From NCBI GenBank assembly GCA_021292165.1, contig CM037877.1, positions 309,880,834-309,944,833 of the forward strand: a stretch of 64,000 bases of DNA, read 5' to 3'. This document shows, one piece after another, positions 45,616 through 57,258 of this stretch. Within the stretch, counting starts at the first letter, position 1, and every line of letters starts with the position of its first letter. The notes beneath the pieces were generated by a model, which saw only the letters and a program-made list of their open reading frames with translations, did no database searches and was not told where the DNA came from. This stretch comes from Shinisaurus crocodilurus. Its lineage: Eukaryota; Chordata; Lepidosauria; Squamata; Shinisauridae. A program made the translations under genes and the position numbers.

Positions 45616-45924
45616 GTTCCCTCCAATAGGCACCCGGTGATCCTCTCTGGGGAGAACGTTCCACAATTGGAATGGTGCCGTTAAGAAGCGCCCCCCCCCG
45701 CACTTTCTCTCCCCTACCTCATACACTAAGCACACTAAATATATTGACATATATAGGAATTGTACACATAACCAAAACTGATATTGCAAGGTAGTGTGCA
45801 CACCATAATCATAAGTTCGGTTCAGAGTAACTTCAACAGAGGTATCTGAAATTTAATGAACCACATGTTTTGCGTGGCCACCATATATGGAAAAAGTCTC
45901 CTTCATTAGAGAGGCAATACCAAC

Positions 45925-46030
45925 ATTTAGAATGTAATCCTAAGCTCATTTACCTGGGAATAAACCTCATTGAACTCACTGGGACTTACCGGTATGTCTG
46001 AGTAGACCTGTATAGGACTGCATGGTTAGC
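45925..46030. repeat. Small TIR element (same family as 13325)
   Basis: GAATGTAATCCTAAGCTCAT, TTACCTGGGAATAAACCTCA and CTGTATAGGACTGCAT appear in order. Confidence 0.6.
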
Positions 46031-46262
46031 CTTTCCCAGATTTATAGATGTTATTGTCTAGGAGGCAGATACCAGTGAAAGTTGAGGCTGCTCCACTTCC
46101 TTGTTCTTTGTACAAGGGTTTGCATCTTCTTTAAAGAAGTAGTGGAGGCTTTTACACGGTGGGTTTGTATGGGAGACTTGCACTGACCCACTCCCAACTT
46201 TCTTCTGCTATTGCACAATCTGTTTTCTGGGTTTTCAGTGGCCAATGTGACGGCACAGCATC

Positions 46263-46263
<1 letters not shown>

Positions 46264-46296
<33 letters not shown>
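46264..46296 (+). repeat. (CT)n microsatellite
   Basis: Uninterrupted CT dinucleotides. Confidence 0.95.
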
Positions 46297-46300
<4 letters not shown>

Positions 46301-46641
46301 AAATATTATTTGCTAGTTTCTTTAGCAGAAGTGGATACTTCAGTTCTGCTTCATGTCTTACCAGGGTAAGTACAGGGCAATATATGGACAATTGTTCCCA
46401 TTCAGCCTTCTATTAAGGCAAAAAACCTGGAAATTTGAGCAGGGCCTGGGCTCTTATTAGACTTATAAGAAAGCATGGTTACTGTCTTTGTTGCCCTCCT
46501 CTGGATATGTTCCAGTTTATCAATATTCCTCTTAAATACTGAATACTATTGAGTAGTAATAATATATTATTTATTTATTATTACATTTATGAATCACCCA
46601 TCTGGCCGGTCACCCGGCCACCCTGGGTGATGAATAATATA

Positions 46642-46886
46642 CAGTAATACCTTGGATTGCAAGCATAATTGTAATCCAAAACACTCTTATATCAAAGTGA
46701 GTCTCTGGCAGGCGTGAGCGGGGCCGATTTCGGCCCACTATGCCCGCTCGAGGCGAGTGGTTACATCCCTACGACTACTTGTATTGCAAGACCTTGCTCA
46801 TTTATCAAGTCAAAATTTATTTTAGAAAATTGCTTCTCTTGCAAAACGCTCTCAAACCAAGTTACTTGCAATCCAAGGTATTACTG
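46642..46886. mobile_element. Tc1/mariner (pogo/Tigger-like) MITE
   Basis: The ends CAGTAATACCTTGGATTGC and GCAATCCAAGGTATTACTG are perfect inverted repeats, flanked by TA on each side. The same family as 22664. Confidence 0.88.
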
Positions 46887-47119
46887 TATATATTATTTAA
46901 ACTGTCCTTCCCTATCTCATGATCTTTGGACCCATTTAGTTACATTTGAAAGAATTTCTATCAAGGGTTTCTACGTTTGGGGTTAACATTTTGAGGGTTT
47001 GTGAGTTTGGAGCCATGTGTCCTGTTGTGCTCTGCTTTCCCCCGCCTGTCCCAGACTCATAATAAGCAGCTTTCAGTGCAAACAGTTTCCATGTCTTTGT
47101 TCTTACTGCTTTGAAAACA

Positions 47120-47152
47120 CTACACTTGATCTTAGCCAAAAGGCCGAGAAGT
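47120..47152 (-). pseudogene. U2 snRNA 5'-end fragment
   Basis: On the minus strand the 33 bases from CTTCTCGGCCTTTTGGCTA to AGTGTAGT match positions 5 to about 37 of U2 snRNA, including the stem-loop I region. The match stops abruptly into GTTTTCAAAGCAG. It lacks the branch-point, Sm and 3' regions, so it is not a functional gene. Confidence 0.75.
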
Positions 47153-48475
47153 GGAACAGAAACTGCTGGCAGAATGGATTTCCCTTCTCTCTGCAGCCCC
47201 TCGCCCCGCTATGCGCCAACCCCCAAGTCCACCTTGGAGGGTTGGGGGACCCTCTGGAGCAGATTTAGAATGTGCGTGGGGAAGGAGAGGGTCTCTGCGA
47301 GGGTCTCTGCCCCGGCTCCTGTTCCTTGTTCTGTTGACCAGGAATTCTAATTGCCGTGGGTTATTTCAGCTTGCTGTTGGCTTGGCAGCGTTTCCTTCAC
47401 TGCTGGCTATGGAGACAGATGAGCGAACTGGCTTTTCATCTTACACTGAACGGCTTGCACGCCTCTGCTTTCTGGCTTGCTAAACACTTCAGTGTTATTA
47501 CAAGATGAATTTGAGAAGGTTTGAGAGGAGAAATAGTTCAGCTCACCTACAGCCTTAACAAAAGATATATTGCTCTGTTCATTTCCACTGTGGATTTGTT
47601 CTGCATGGACAGGTTTTGAAGGTGTTTTACAGGTAGTCTAAGTGATAAATGAGCTATATGAAAGGGCTTGTAGTGGTGATGAGGACTCAACAAATTATTA
47701 GCATTACAAATCTACCTCTGGGTTTTATGACAATGTGTGTTAACTGCTGATGATAATTATAGGAAAACTTAGAAATCAAAACTGTGTCTGCCATTCAGCT
47801 ATTACTCCCCACTGCCTAATATTATGCAAAGTGACAGGCATTTAAATTAAGAAGACATTGGGTGGATGTTCAGGATCAATTAGGAAGCACCCGAGTGAAG
47901 AGGTGAGTTTTTATCAGGCTTTTAAATACCCAGCGGTACAAGGAGCCAGATGAATGACAGGAGGTAAAGAGTTCCAGCGGCAAGGGCAGCGAAGGAGAAT
48001 AGGTGGAGTTGGAGACTGGATGATTTTGCCTTTTCTCAGAACACGTGGAGCAGCTTGCTTGAGTCCTCTGGAACTTGGAGAACTCCCACAGCTAGGGGCC
48101 TGGTGTTGGATGGTGCTTTGCTCTTGCTCGGGGTCTGACCGATCCCCGTTTTGGGGTTTGGAAAGGAATACGTCAGATCGGCTTGTGACTCTGGGCAGGC
48201 ATCTTTCTCCTCGCCCCTTCCCCCAGATGTGTGTGGTTTGCATTAATCTTCTGCTGTTGTTTGCTCTCTTAAGCACCTCTTCTGGGGCACCTGCTTTTTA
48301 CTCTGTGCTCTGGATTCTGCAGCTTGACCTCTGTGGGGCTGATGGGTGGATGGATAGCCCTGCCTTTGGAGCAGGGAGTTGGATAAGATTGTCTTTTTGA
48401 CTCCTTCCAGTTCTTAGATTCTGAATAATTTGGGCATGTGTAAAAATGCATATATTTCGCTCTTCTGGTGTTTTC
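47153..48475 (+). other. KIF24 intron, no recognised feature
   Basis: Unique-looking, partly GC-rich sequence with several chance open frames but no splice-site support. I can name nothing here. Confidence 0.35.
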
Positions 48476-48480
48476 TCCAG

Positions 48481-48602
48481 GTGATTCTGAAAGGAGGGAA
48501 GGAGCGCAGTACAGGGGCAACTGGAGTCAACTCGGATTCCTCTCGTTCCCATGCCATTATCCAGATTCAGATTAAAGACCCAGCAAACAGAGTGTTTGGA
48601 AG
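48481..48602 (+). CDS. KIF24: KIF24 coding exon 6 (switch I)
   Basis: The acceptor TTTTCTCCAG ends at 48480 and the donor AAG/GTGAGC is at 48603. It reads ILKGGKERSTGATGVNSDSS then RSHAIIQIQIKDP (residues 401-441). The switch I motif NxxSSRSH is intact at 417-424. Confidence 0.95.
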
Positions 48603-48792
48603 GTGAGCAGTTCAGGGCTGGAAACTTCAGGTGAGGTAGATGGACCTTGCGCGGCCTTTACCCCTCCCTCACATCCTAGAGGCTACAGAAACCTGGTAAA
48701 CAGAAGCCCCGTGGGCTTTTTTTCACACAATGCACTCACCATGTGGAGGCTGCTTGAAACTGTCCCTGCGTGGCAGGTGTCCAACGTGGCAA

Positions 48793-49096
48793 AGACAGAA
48801 ACAGGAGATAAGCATCCAAATGCAACGGAAAAAAGGAGAGAACTAGGTTCTCAGGATGCAAAAATCTTTATTAAAGGAGCCCGACGTGTTTCGGCCTGTG
48901 TATTTTTCAAGGCCTTCCTCAAGGGGTTGTAAAAGAGTCTGCAGATTACTTAAACAACTAATGTCTTTCACTGTTTCAGTGGCGACTGAAACAGTGAAAG
49001 ACATTAGTTGTTTAAGTAATCTGCAGGCCGAAACGCGTCGGGCTCCTTTAATAAAGATTTTTGCATCCTGAGAACCTAGTTCTCTCCTTTTTTCCG
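48793..49096. mobile_element. Penelope-like foldback insertion with 14-bp target duplication and hammerhead-like motif
   Basis: The same 14 bases, GTCCAACGTGGCAA, flank the insert (48779-48792, 49097-49110). The insert is two head-to-head inverted arms meeting near 48980. Both carry GGCTCCTTTAATAAAGATTT and CCTGAGAACCTAGTTCTCTC outward. The left (minus) arm has TTGAGGA, a GGCC...GGCC stem, GAAAC and ACGTCGGG, the order of a hammerhead ribozyme with a U for C at core position 3. The right arm keeps only the GAAACGCGTC half, having lost about 45 bp. Confidence 0.6.
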
Positions 49097-49504
49097 GTCC
49101 AACGTGGCAAGCCATTCCCATGTGAATTCATAAAGCCCACATGGTTTGTTTCCAAACTGTTAAGCCATCTCCAAGAACACTTGGAGGTGCAGAGGCAAAC
49201 CATATTTTATTCTACGTCGTTAGGTGTCAGGTAACAGCCTTTAAAAAAAAATATATTTCTCAGGCTTTTAACTTCTGATGTATTTTTCTTCCCATGGGGT
49301 GATCGTTTTTATCGGTTTTTGTATTAGTTATTGTAAGCCACCCTGGAAATCTTGAATGGAAAGATGGTACAGAAATACTTTGCTCTGAGGCTTGCTTAAT
49401 TGGCTTTGAGCAAGCCACAACTTCGTAGCCGAGCCTGCCTCACAAGGTTGTTGAGGCCAAAACCTCGCTCAGGACCCACTGGAGGAAGGGCAGAATATGC
49501 TTAA

Positions 49505-49669
<165 letters not shown>

Positions 49670-49671
49670 TG

Positions 49672-49865
49672 AAAAGCTGTAGCTCAGTGGTAGAGCACAT
49701 ATTTGCATACGAAAGGTCACAGTCCCCGGACTCTCTAGGTAAGGCTGGGAAAGGCTTGGGTCCGAAGCCCCCGGAGAGCTGCTGTCAGTCAGTGCGGACA
49801 ATACTGAAGGAGATGGACCAATGGCTTTACCCCATATATGGCAAAATGACTTTTCAGGAAGTGGA
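49672..49865 (+). repeat. tRNA-derived SINE, same family as 10985
   Basis: GTAGCTCAGTGGTAGAGCAC is the head, GGTAAGGCTGGGAAAGGCTT the body and CAGTGCGGACAATACTGAAG the lower part. Confidence 0.7.
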
Positions 49866-50659
49866 ATTGTATCTGGGCTAGAAACTCTGCACAGGGCTGC
49901 TTGTGATTAGTGTAGTAGAACACCAGGTCTGGATGCTGTTGCAGGATTCTGAGGCTGAGAAACTCAGGTTAACCAAAATGCCCCCCAAACTTCACCATTT
50001 GTTTGCGGGCTGCAAACAGCCCCCCTCACTTGGCAGTTTTCCAGTGGCGGCTTGCAACTGAGCGAAGTGCCCATCACACGTACAGTGAGGCAGTCGTGCT
50101 TTCTGCTGCTACTGGGTGCCGTTTCTCCCTTTTTGACCCAGTGGATGCCAGAAATGAGTGCAGGAAGCATTGCCCTCATTCTGGTTTGGTTTCAAGATGG
50201 CAGCACTTAGCCAGTTCTCATTAGCTACATTCCATTGTCAGGAACACAAACCAAGTGTCTATCTAAAAGCATCCAGAGGCTGGTTATCAAATAGGTCTTT
50301 GAAGCTGAAAAAAAGGTTTAAGATCATGAGCAGGGCCATGCTGGATCACTCCAAAGTCTTATCTAGTCCAGCGTTCTGTTCCCATACCAACCAAATGCCT
50401 GTGGGAAGCCCACAATAGGCCATGAATGCAATGGCACCCTCCTGCTCGATATCCCCAGAAGCTGGTATACAGAGGCATGTTGCCACAGGTACTGCACGTC
50501 ATATATAGTCATCATGACTAGTAGCTATTGATAGGCTTTACCAGGTGATGGGGAGGGGGGAAATCAGGTGATGGGAGAGCCCTCTGTAGGCAAAACTGGG
50601 CGAGATGGTCCAGTGGTCTGATTTAATAGGAGGCAGCTCCATCCATCTGTTCACGTAGA

Positions 50660-50796
50660 GCAGGGATTGGCAACTGAGTGCCCTCCAGATGTTTTGGACT
50701 ACAGTTCCCATCAGACCCAACCAGCAAGGCCAATGGTCAGGGATTATGGGAGTTGTAGTTCAAAACATCTGTAGGGCACCAGGTTGCCTACCCAGG
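50660..50796. repeat. Foldback hAT-type MITE
   Basis: GCCCTCCAGATGTTTTGGAC/GTTCAAAACATCTGTAGGGC and CTACAGTTCCCATCA/GATTATGGGAGTTGTAG are the inverted arms. Confidence 0.75.
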
Positions 50797-50904
50797 CCGC
50801 AGAGAGACCAGGGATCCTCACACTCTGCTGCCATGTGCTTTCTTGAGACAAGAAAAACCTCACTAAGTCTAACAAAGAGGAGAGTTTGCCGCTTTCACTC
50901 TTGC

Positions 50905-51352
50905 CAAGTTGCTTGCCAAGCTGAATTCAAGGTGTTGGTTTTGACCTTTAAAACCCTACATAGCTCCAGCCCAGTTTATCTCAAGGAGCGCCTCCAGCAA
51001 CATCAAGTAGGCCGCTCAACAAGATCTGCCACGGACGGCCTTCTCCTTATCCCATCAGCCAGAGCAGCCAGGCTGGTGGGGACTAGGAAGAGGGCCAGAG
51101 GGCCTTCTCTGTGGCGGCCCCCAAGCTATGGAACTCCCTTCCTAGTGACCTTCACCATGCCCCCTCCGTGATGAGCTTCCGCCGTGCATTAAAAACATGG
51201 TATTTCAGGCGGGAATATGGGGTGGGTTAGGATTTTAAAAGAAATTTTTATATTGTTTTAATTGTCATGTTTTATTGTATTGTTTTAATTGTACACCGCC
51301 CAGGGTGGCTGGCCAGATGGGTGATTAACAAATGTAATAAAATAAAATAAAT
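50905..51352 (+). mobile_element. L2/CR1-group LINE, ORF2 C-terminus and 3' end
   Basis: EFKVLVLTFKTLHSSSPVYL then KERLQQHQVGRSTRSATDGL match the fragment at 3436. The 3' end ACACCGCCCAGGGTGGCTGG and GGTGATTAACAAATGTAATA is complete. Confidence 0.75.
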
Positions 51353-51582
51353 AAATAAACATAAGGGCTGGTACTCTAATTTCTGGCCCAGTCAAAGCAA
51401 TCTTGGACAGAGGCAGGGAGGAGGTAACACCAGACCTCTATTCACTGAGGTGCATCTGACCCTTTGGCACCCTCTGCTCTAGAGAGAAGTGTGGTCTTGT
51501 GAGAAAACAGCCCTGTCTCATACGGCTGTGTGCTGGCATTGTAATGACTACTATATGTGATACCACCATCCCATTCCCCTCC

Positions 51583-51583
51583 C

Positions 51584-51616
<33 letters not shown>
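51583..51616 (+). repeat. (CT)n microsatellite forming the acceptor tract of coding exon 8
   Basis: CT dinucleotides run straight into TCTCTAG, the acceptor at 51616-51617, so the polypyrimidine tract is itself a microsatellite. Confidence 0.9.
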
Positions 51617-51617
51617 G

Positions 51618-51689
51618 CTGAAAGAGTGCATCCGTGCCCTGGATCAGGAACAAGCTCACACTCCCTTCAGGCAAAGCAAACTGACTCAG
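51618..51689 (+). CDS. KIF24: KIF24 coding exon 8 (motor)
   Basis: The acceptor TCTCTCTAG ends at 51617 and the donor CAG/GTAAAG is at 51690. The 24 codons read [20 protein letters not shown] then KLTQ (residues 477-500). HxPFRxSKLT is the conserved kinesin block. Confidence 0.94.
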
Positions 51690-51965
51690 GTAAAGTCCAG
51701 GCCAATACCTGGGCATCCTTGAAATTTCCCAAGGGCTGCTTTAAAGAATCAGCATAACTGTTTACCCTGGGCTTATGGGTGGGGAGGAGGAACAAACAGA
51801 ACGGATGGGTTCAAGTTACAGGAAAATAAAGTGATCAGAAAACTCAGTAAGTTTCCCAAGGAAGTGAAACACCTTTTCATGGGGGAAGAGGACTTATTTC
51901 ATGGGGGAAGAGGAAAATTAAATGGTTTACCTCCTAGGAATCCTGCCGAGGCCAGAAGAAGTGTA

Positions 51966-52209
51966 CAGTGATACCTTGGATTACAAGTAACTTGGTTTGA
52001 GAGCGTTTTGCAAGACAAGCAAATTTTTAAATATTTATTTATTTTTGACTTGATATACAAGCGACGTCTTGCAAGACAATTACTGTAGTACGGCTTAAAT
52101 TAAAAATCTCTGTACAAATTTTTTGGGGGGGATTTCGTTTTGATATGAGTGTTTTGGATTACAAGCACGTTTCCGGAACGAATTATGCTCTCAATCCAAG
52201 GCATGACTG
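51966..52209. mobile_element. Tc1/mariner (pogo/Tigger-like) MITE
   Basis: The ends CAGTGATACCTTGGATTAC and CTCAATCCAAGGCATGACTG match 22664 in reverse. The left flank is TA; the right flank has decayed to CA. Confidence 0.85.
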
Positions 52210-52211
52210 CA

Positions 52212-52405
52212 CTGGCTAGAGTGTCGGACTAGGGCTGGGGAGACCCAGGTTCAGATCTCCACTCAGCTGCGAAGTGCACCTTGGGCCAGCCCCTCTCGTT
52301 CAGCCTAACCTACCTCACAGAGTTGCTGTGAAGATGAAATGCAGGAGGGCAACCATGTTACACCACCATGAGCTCCTTGGAAGAAGGGTGGGATATAAAT
52401 GTAAT
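52212..52405 (+). repeat. Sauria-related SINE, diverged
   Basis: GGCTAGAGTGTCGGACTAGG, TTCAGATCTCCACTC, CCTAACCTACCTCACAGAGT and GAAGGGTGGGATATAAATGT appear in order. Confidence 0.65.
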
Positions 52406-52954
52406 AATAAATGATACAGTACAGTGTATTGCTACCACATTACACCCAACATACAAGTGTACACGTGTAATTGACCAAGACATGTAAATATAGATCTTGC
52501 GCCTAGAGTCAAGGTGCACCACAGGGAGTTTACACTTTACACTTATAGCAGGGGATACTAGCTACTGAACACAGACTAAGGTGTAAAACAAAGAACATAG
52601 GCTTTGCTACAGAATATGTGAGATGACCAAATATATGGTTCTGATACAGAATGGAGAAGTTGGCTAGATAAATCTGGTTAAACTTGGTCTGCCAACTAGC
52701 ACTCTAGACACATAAAATAGGAAGCAGCCAGAGAAAGAGAAAAATGGAAGCAGAGAAGTTACGATTGCCAAATAAGGGTTAGGGAAGGGTGCAAGGAATC
52801 CAGTAGGCAATGTTGGAGGCTTAGGCACAATGGGGCAAACTCTGAATATAAATGACATAAGTGTTGGGCAATGCGAGGGGTAGAACGGAGATTTGATAGA
52901 AACCGGGAGGGGGGGGGGAATGAGAAAGAAAGAAGGTTAAACTGCAGATATTTA

Positions 52955-53213
52955 CAGTAATACCTTGGATTGCAAGTAACTTGGTCTGAGAGCATTTTGC
53001 AAGTCAAGCAAAAATTTTACAAATTTTTTGACTTGATAAACGAGCAAGGTCTTGCAAGACAAGTGTAGGGATGTAACTGCTCGCCCCGAGCGGGCGTAGC
53101 AGGCTGAAATCGGCTCCACTCACACCCGCCAGAGACTCGCTTTGATATAAGAGTGTTTTGGATTACAAGCACATTTCCGGAACGAATTATGCTCTCAATC
53201 CAAGGTATTACTG
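52955..53213. mobile_element. Tc1/mariner (pogo/Tigger-like) MITE
   Basis: The ends CAGTAATACCTTGGATTGC and CAATCCAAGGTATTACTG are inverted. Left flank TA. It lies under 800 bp from the copy at 51966, in the same orientation. Confidence 0.87.
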
Positions 53214-53613
53214 TCCCTGTTTCAGAGGAAAAGGGGTCTAAGGAGGCTCTTCCCTAAAAGTCTGTGGTGATCTGGGAGTTCATCACAAGAGACCAGATAT
53301 TAGGGCTATAGGGGTTGCCGTTCTTGAAATAATGGCGGGAACAAATCCCTCTGCCTCTATGAAAGCAATCCAGTTGTTTTAATTCCCATGAAGACAAAGG
53401 CTGTGATGGGGTGACTGAACACTGGTACACCCTATTAAGCCCCATTGAGCCCAGCACGCTGCAGCAAACACAGTCAGACCAACCTGGGTTCTCAGATGAA
53501 CCCTCTTTACTGCGTTAAAAGTAAAAGTGACCAGCTACTTGGTGGAAGGTGAACTGACTTGGAAGCTACGGTGACGACCTTGCTGGTTTCCTGTTGGGCA
53601 ACTGTCCTTAAAG

Positions 53614-53960
53614 CAGTGCTTCTCAATTATTTTCTCTCATGCCCCCCCTAGGAAGAAGAAAACATTTCGCGCCCCCCGCGCGACTGTAAATAGTATCATT
53701 TTTCTATAAAATTGTTATAAGTACACCTCTGCATAACACTGTATCCTTATTAACGTATAAGAGAATAAAAAAAGAAAGAAATGTGGATCAATTTACAACA
53801 AAGAATAGCTTTATTAACTGTAGCAGAAAAGATTTAAAGGAGCACAGGATTTAAAGGAACACAATATTAAAAAAAACTTTTAACTGAGGTCAAACGAGCC
53901 CCCCTTTACAGAGCCTCGCGCCCCCCCTGGGGGGCCCGCCCCACTATTTGAGAAGCACTG
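53614..53960. mobile_element. hAT non-autonomous transposon with perfect 8-bp target duplication
   Basis: CAGTGCTTCTCAA and TTGAGAAGCACTG are perfect inverted ends. CCTTAAAG flanks both sides (53606-53613, 53961-53968). Subterminal C-rich blocks with GCGCCCCCC are typical of this type. No ORF remains in the 347 bp. Confidence 0.9.
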
Positions 53961-54539
53961 CCTTAAAGCCATGGGCTACTATGGAGGAATTTTTATGTAA
54001 GAACAAAAGGAGTTCTAGGTTGATCTTGACCTTTTGTATGGTTTGCAAAATTGAATCGTTAGCTTAGCTAAAGAGTTGGCCCTTTACCATTGGTGCAAAA
54101 GGAGTTCCATGTGGAAAATGTAATAGGGATTCTGTGTTGCAGTAGGTGCCGTGTGTAAACGTTGGGTGGAAGTTCCTATCTCTAATGACTGTAAACGACA
54201 ACTAGTGTGTTTATCAGTGATGGTAGCATTTTATGAATGGAGTGTCTTTCCTGCCAGGGCTCTGGATTGGCCAATTCAGAATTCACCTTGTCCAGCCTGC
54301 TTAGAACAGTGACTTGGCAATCAGGAACACATATGCAAGTTCTGGAGCTCCTAGCGATTTGACTAGGTTAGAGGTCAGCAAGTATATAAATATCAACTTT
54401 CTTGCCTGGGTTGATCCTCAGCCCTTGCTTAGCCAATCTTATGGAAGTTCTCGAGTCACAGTGTGTGAGGCACATCTCAAAAATGACAGTGCAACTAGGC
54501 TCCTCATTAACAGTACCATAGCAGAAAGCAAAGGTACTA

Positions 54540-54668
54540 GTGATGGCCATAAGAAAAATTCCAAAATCCGTGTTAGTGTAATACCTTTACTGGGCCAGCA
54601 ATAAGGTCACAAAAATGTGCACTCTTTTGAGATCCCAAAATCACTTCATCAGGCAACAGGTTACGAAA
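54540..54668 (-). repeat. Penelope-like remnant with intact CTGATGA
   Basis: On the minus strand CCTGATGAAGTGATTTTGG then GATCTCAAAAGAGTGC has the order core-stem-purine core of hammerhead-like repeats, though GAAA is degraded. ATTGCTGGCCCAGTAAAGGT follows. Confidence 0.4.
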
Positions 54669-55083
54669 AGCAGGTTGGACAGTGGCGGAAACGGGGAGGG
54701 GGGGGGAAGGCTGACGACGTTGAAGTCATGGTGTCTGCATGATCGTAGTCTTGAGATGAAATAGGAGAGGAGGAGATTCAAATAAGGCTCTGGCATGTGA
54801 TATGATGGTTTCAGGTATCCCCTGGAGTTGCCCAAAGACTGTTGAGAGCAAGAGAGGCCAAAAAGTTTGATTCCCCAATTCATAAAATCCAGCTGTTACT
54901 CAGAACTGTCTCCATCCTGGGCAAAGTCCACTGGCTTCATTGGTGGAAAACAGAGAGAAACTAGGCAGCCTTGTGCCTGGTTAACAATGCTGGAGATAAT
55001 TTTAGATGCTGTGTTAGGTGGGGGGGGGGAGGCAAGAGAAGCCAAATATTGCTGCTGGTGACAGTGTATAGTTGAAGGTTTGA

Positions 55084-55329
<246 letters not shown>

Positions 55330-55552
55330 TAAGTGGCAGGCCTGGTTTGAAACTGGAAGAGAGTCTGAGCCAAGCCAGGCTCATTTTTGGGGGGGCTGTA
55401 ACACAAAGGTGACTCCTCGGCTAGGCGTCTGTTGCCTAAGAAGAAGCTTCACTTTTAAGGCATCGCGTCGCTGGCTCAAATCTCAAGCTGTCACTTGTTG
55501 CCAAGGGAGGGAGAAGGACTGAGCCCTTGTACCCCTCTGGTTCCCTGACCTA

Positions 55553-55615
55553 CTTCCTCCAACCTTGGGTCCCCAGATGTTTCTGGCCTACAACTCCCAG
55601 CATGCCCCAGCCAGC
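55553..55615. repeat. Half of a hAT-type MITE
   Basis: CTCCAACCTTGGGTCCCCAG and CTACAACTCCCAGCATGCCC match one arm of 58127. Confidence 0.6.
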
Positions 55616-56877
55616 TACGCTGCCTACAGGCTTCTTACAGAGGAAACAAGATGAATGGCACAATCCATCAGGAAGGAACGTTGACATTGCTAGCCTCACT
55701 GGAATTGCCACGAGCTACACAGTAATAAAGATTTCTGTTGAGCTGGGCTGCTGTCCAGAGACATGAACACAAATGCAGTTCAGACATTTCTCCGGGGCTT
55801 CAGAATCGTTTTATTTGCTGGAATCTATCTTTAGCCTGTGGATTAAAATAACCAGTAGAATGCATGTTGCTGGACAAATCATTCTGCTCAACTCAGCCAG
55901 TTGCAAGAAATAACAAGGAAAGAGAGCGGTCTTGAGCACAATAGTGGATCGTTGTTATAAATCCCATATAGCTAGAAATCCTCCAGTGCTTGTTTCTTCA
56001 GCCATGCTGCTTGGATGGCATTATTCTGTTGAATGGCGGGTTGCAGCAGTGGGAGAGTTCCTTTAATTTAGATTTAGAGACTGCTGTATCCCACAGACCT
56101 TTTTCACCCAATGAGCAAGAAAATCCCATGGAACTCTGTAGCTAGCAATTTGCTTAATGTACATAAATAGCAGTTTCTAAAAATTCTTAATGGTATCGAA
56201 TTCTAACAAATATGCAGAAGTGTGTGCTTCTCCACAACACCCACAGTGATTTTGTGATAGTTGATTCATTTCATTTTATAGGTGGTGAAGTACTACTGGT
56301 AGGACAGTCATTGTCTTTGGTACATTTGTCCATACTCACACCCACAAATCCATGGATACTTCTACCGCTAAATTCCTCTCCTCTTTCTTCCTGAGAAAAC
56401 AATAAATTAATTGCAGCATTACTCATCCTTAAATAGATTTTCCCTGTAAGTCATCTCTTATTTGGTTTAAGGGAGAGTTCTTCAAAATAAGTTTGCTCTC
56501 TTAGGGATACATCAGCTTGTAGTTTTGATAGAAGTGGTGCTGCCCTTCATTGGGGGAGGGGTAGCAGGTCCCTTCCGCAATAGCGAAGCATCAGTTTTCT
56601 GTGCCCATTCCAAGTCTGGAACACAGGGCCCCTCTTTCTCCCCTCCCCCCACCACACACGAAAGGTCTTGCCTGTTTTGAAAAACCTTTAGCTTTGGGTC
56701 CCTTTGTTTTATCAACTTACACTGCTAGCTGCTTCATCTGTATTTATAGCCACACTTGGCACTATATTAATGACACACAAGTGACGAGGCCCTTTAGACC
56801 CCATCTCTGGAATCTAGTGTCGGTTCTTCTGTGCGCTCTGGAGGCCTAACTCATTTCTGTTCTGGGGCCTGTAAAGC
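55616..56877 (+). other. KIF24 intron, no recognised feature
   Basis: Unique-looking sequence before the inverted exon copy. I see no gene or repeat I can name. Confidence 0.35.
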
Positions 56878-57258
56878 TGAACTTTCAGGCACTTGACCCG
56901 CTGCCAATCTCCTTGGCCACCTTCTCTTCTGGCCACAAAGTCCTTCCCAATGTGGCTCTTCTCAGAATGCAGCGTTGGACCCTCTGGCGTTGTCTTGGAC
57001 TGTGGTCCTGCCCTCAGAACGCCTTTAACTGGGCTGGTGCGGCCGAGCCACTGGGCGCCTAAATGCCCTTTGCGGGCCTGTCCTTTTGGGGTAGAAGAGA
57101 AAGGCACTGGGTGAAAGAGCAATGGAGACGCCTTCACCCTGGACAAAGCTGTAGGGATTGGCGGACGCTGCAAGCCCAGCTTGACTTTCTTAGGAGAGCT
57201 CTTTTCCCCAGCTTGCACACAAGGAGAACTCTGGACGCGTTTGGGAGACATGCATCCC
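56878..57258 (-). pseudogene. Inverted partial duplicate of the large KIF24 exon
   Basis: The minus strand of this intronic segment reproduces 59423-59803 of KIF24 (residues about 559-685). Both are 381 bp without a gap. Comparing by eye I find five differences, about 98.7% identity; three change a residue (Ile to Val, Pro to Gln, Asp to Gly) and none makes a stop. The copy starts inside the exon and carries no splice junction. It lies 2164 bp upstream of the parent in the opposite orientation, within the same intron. Young age, gene conversion, or an assembly error are all possible. Confidence 0.93.

Noticed and set aside
45105..45801. Minus-strand frames of 143 and 169 codons
   Set aside because: They fall in the GC-rich interior of a transposon-like repeat that also occurs at 28390.
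47120..47152. U2 snRNA gene
   Set aside because: Only the first ~37 nt are present; Sm site, branch-point region and 3' hairpins are absent.
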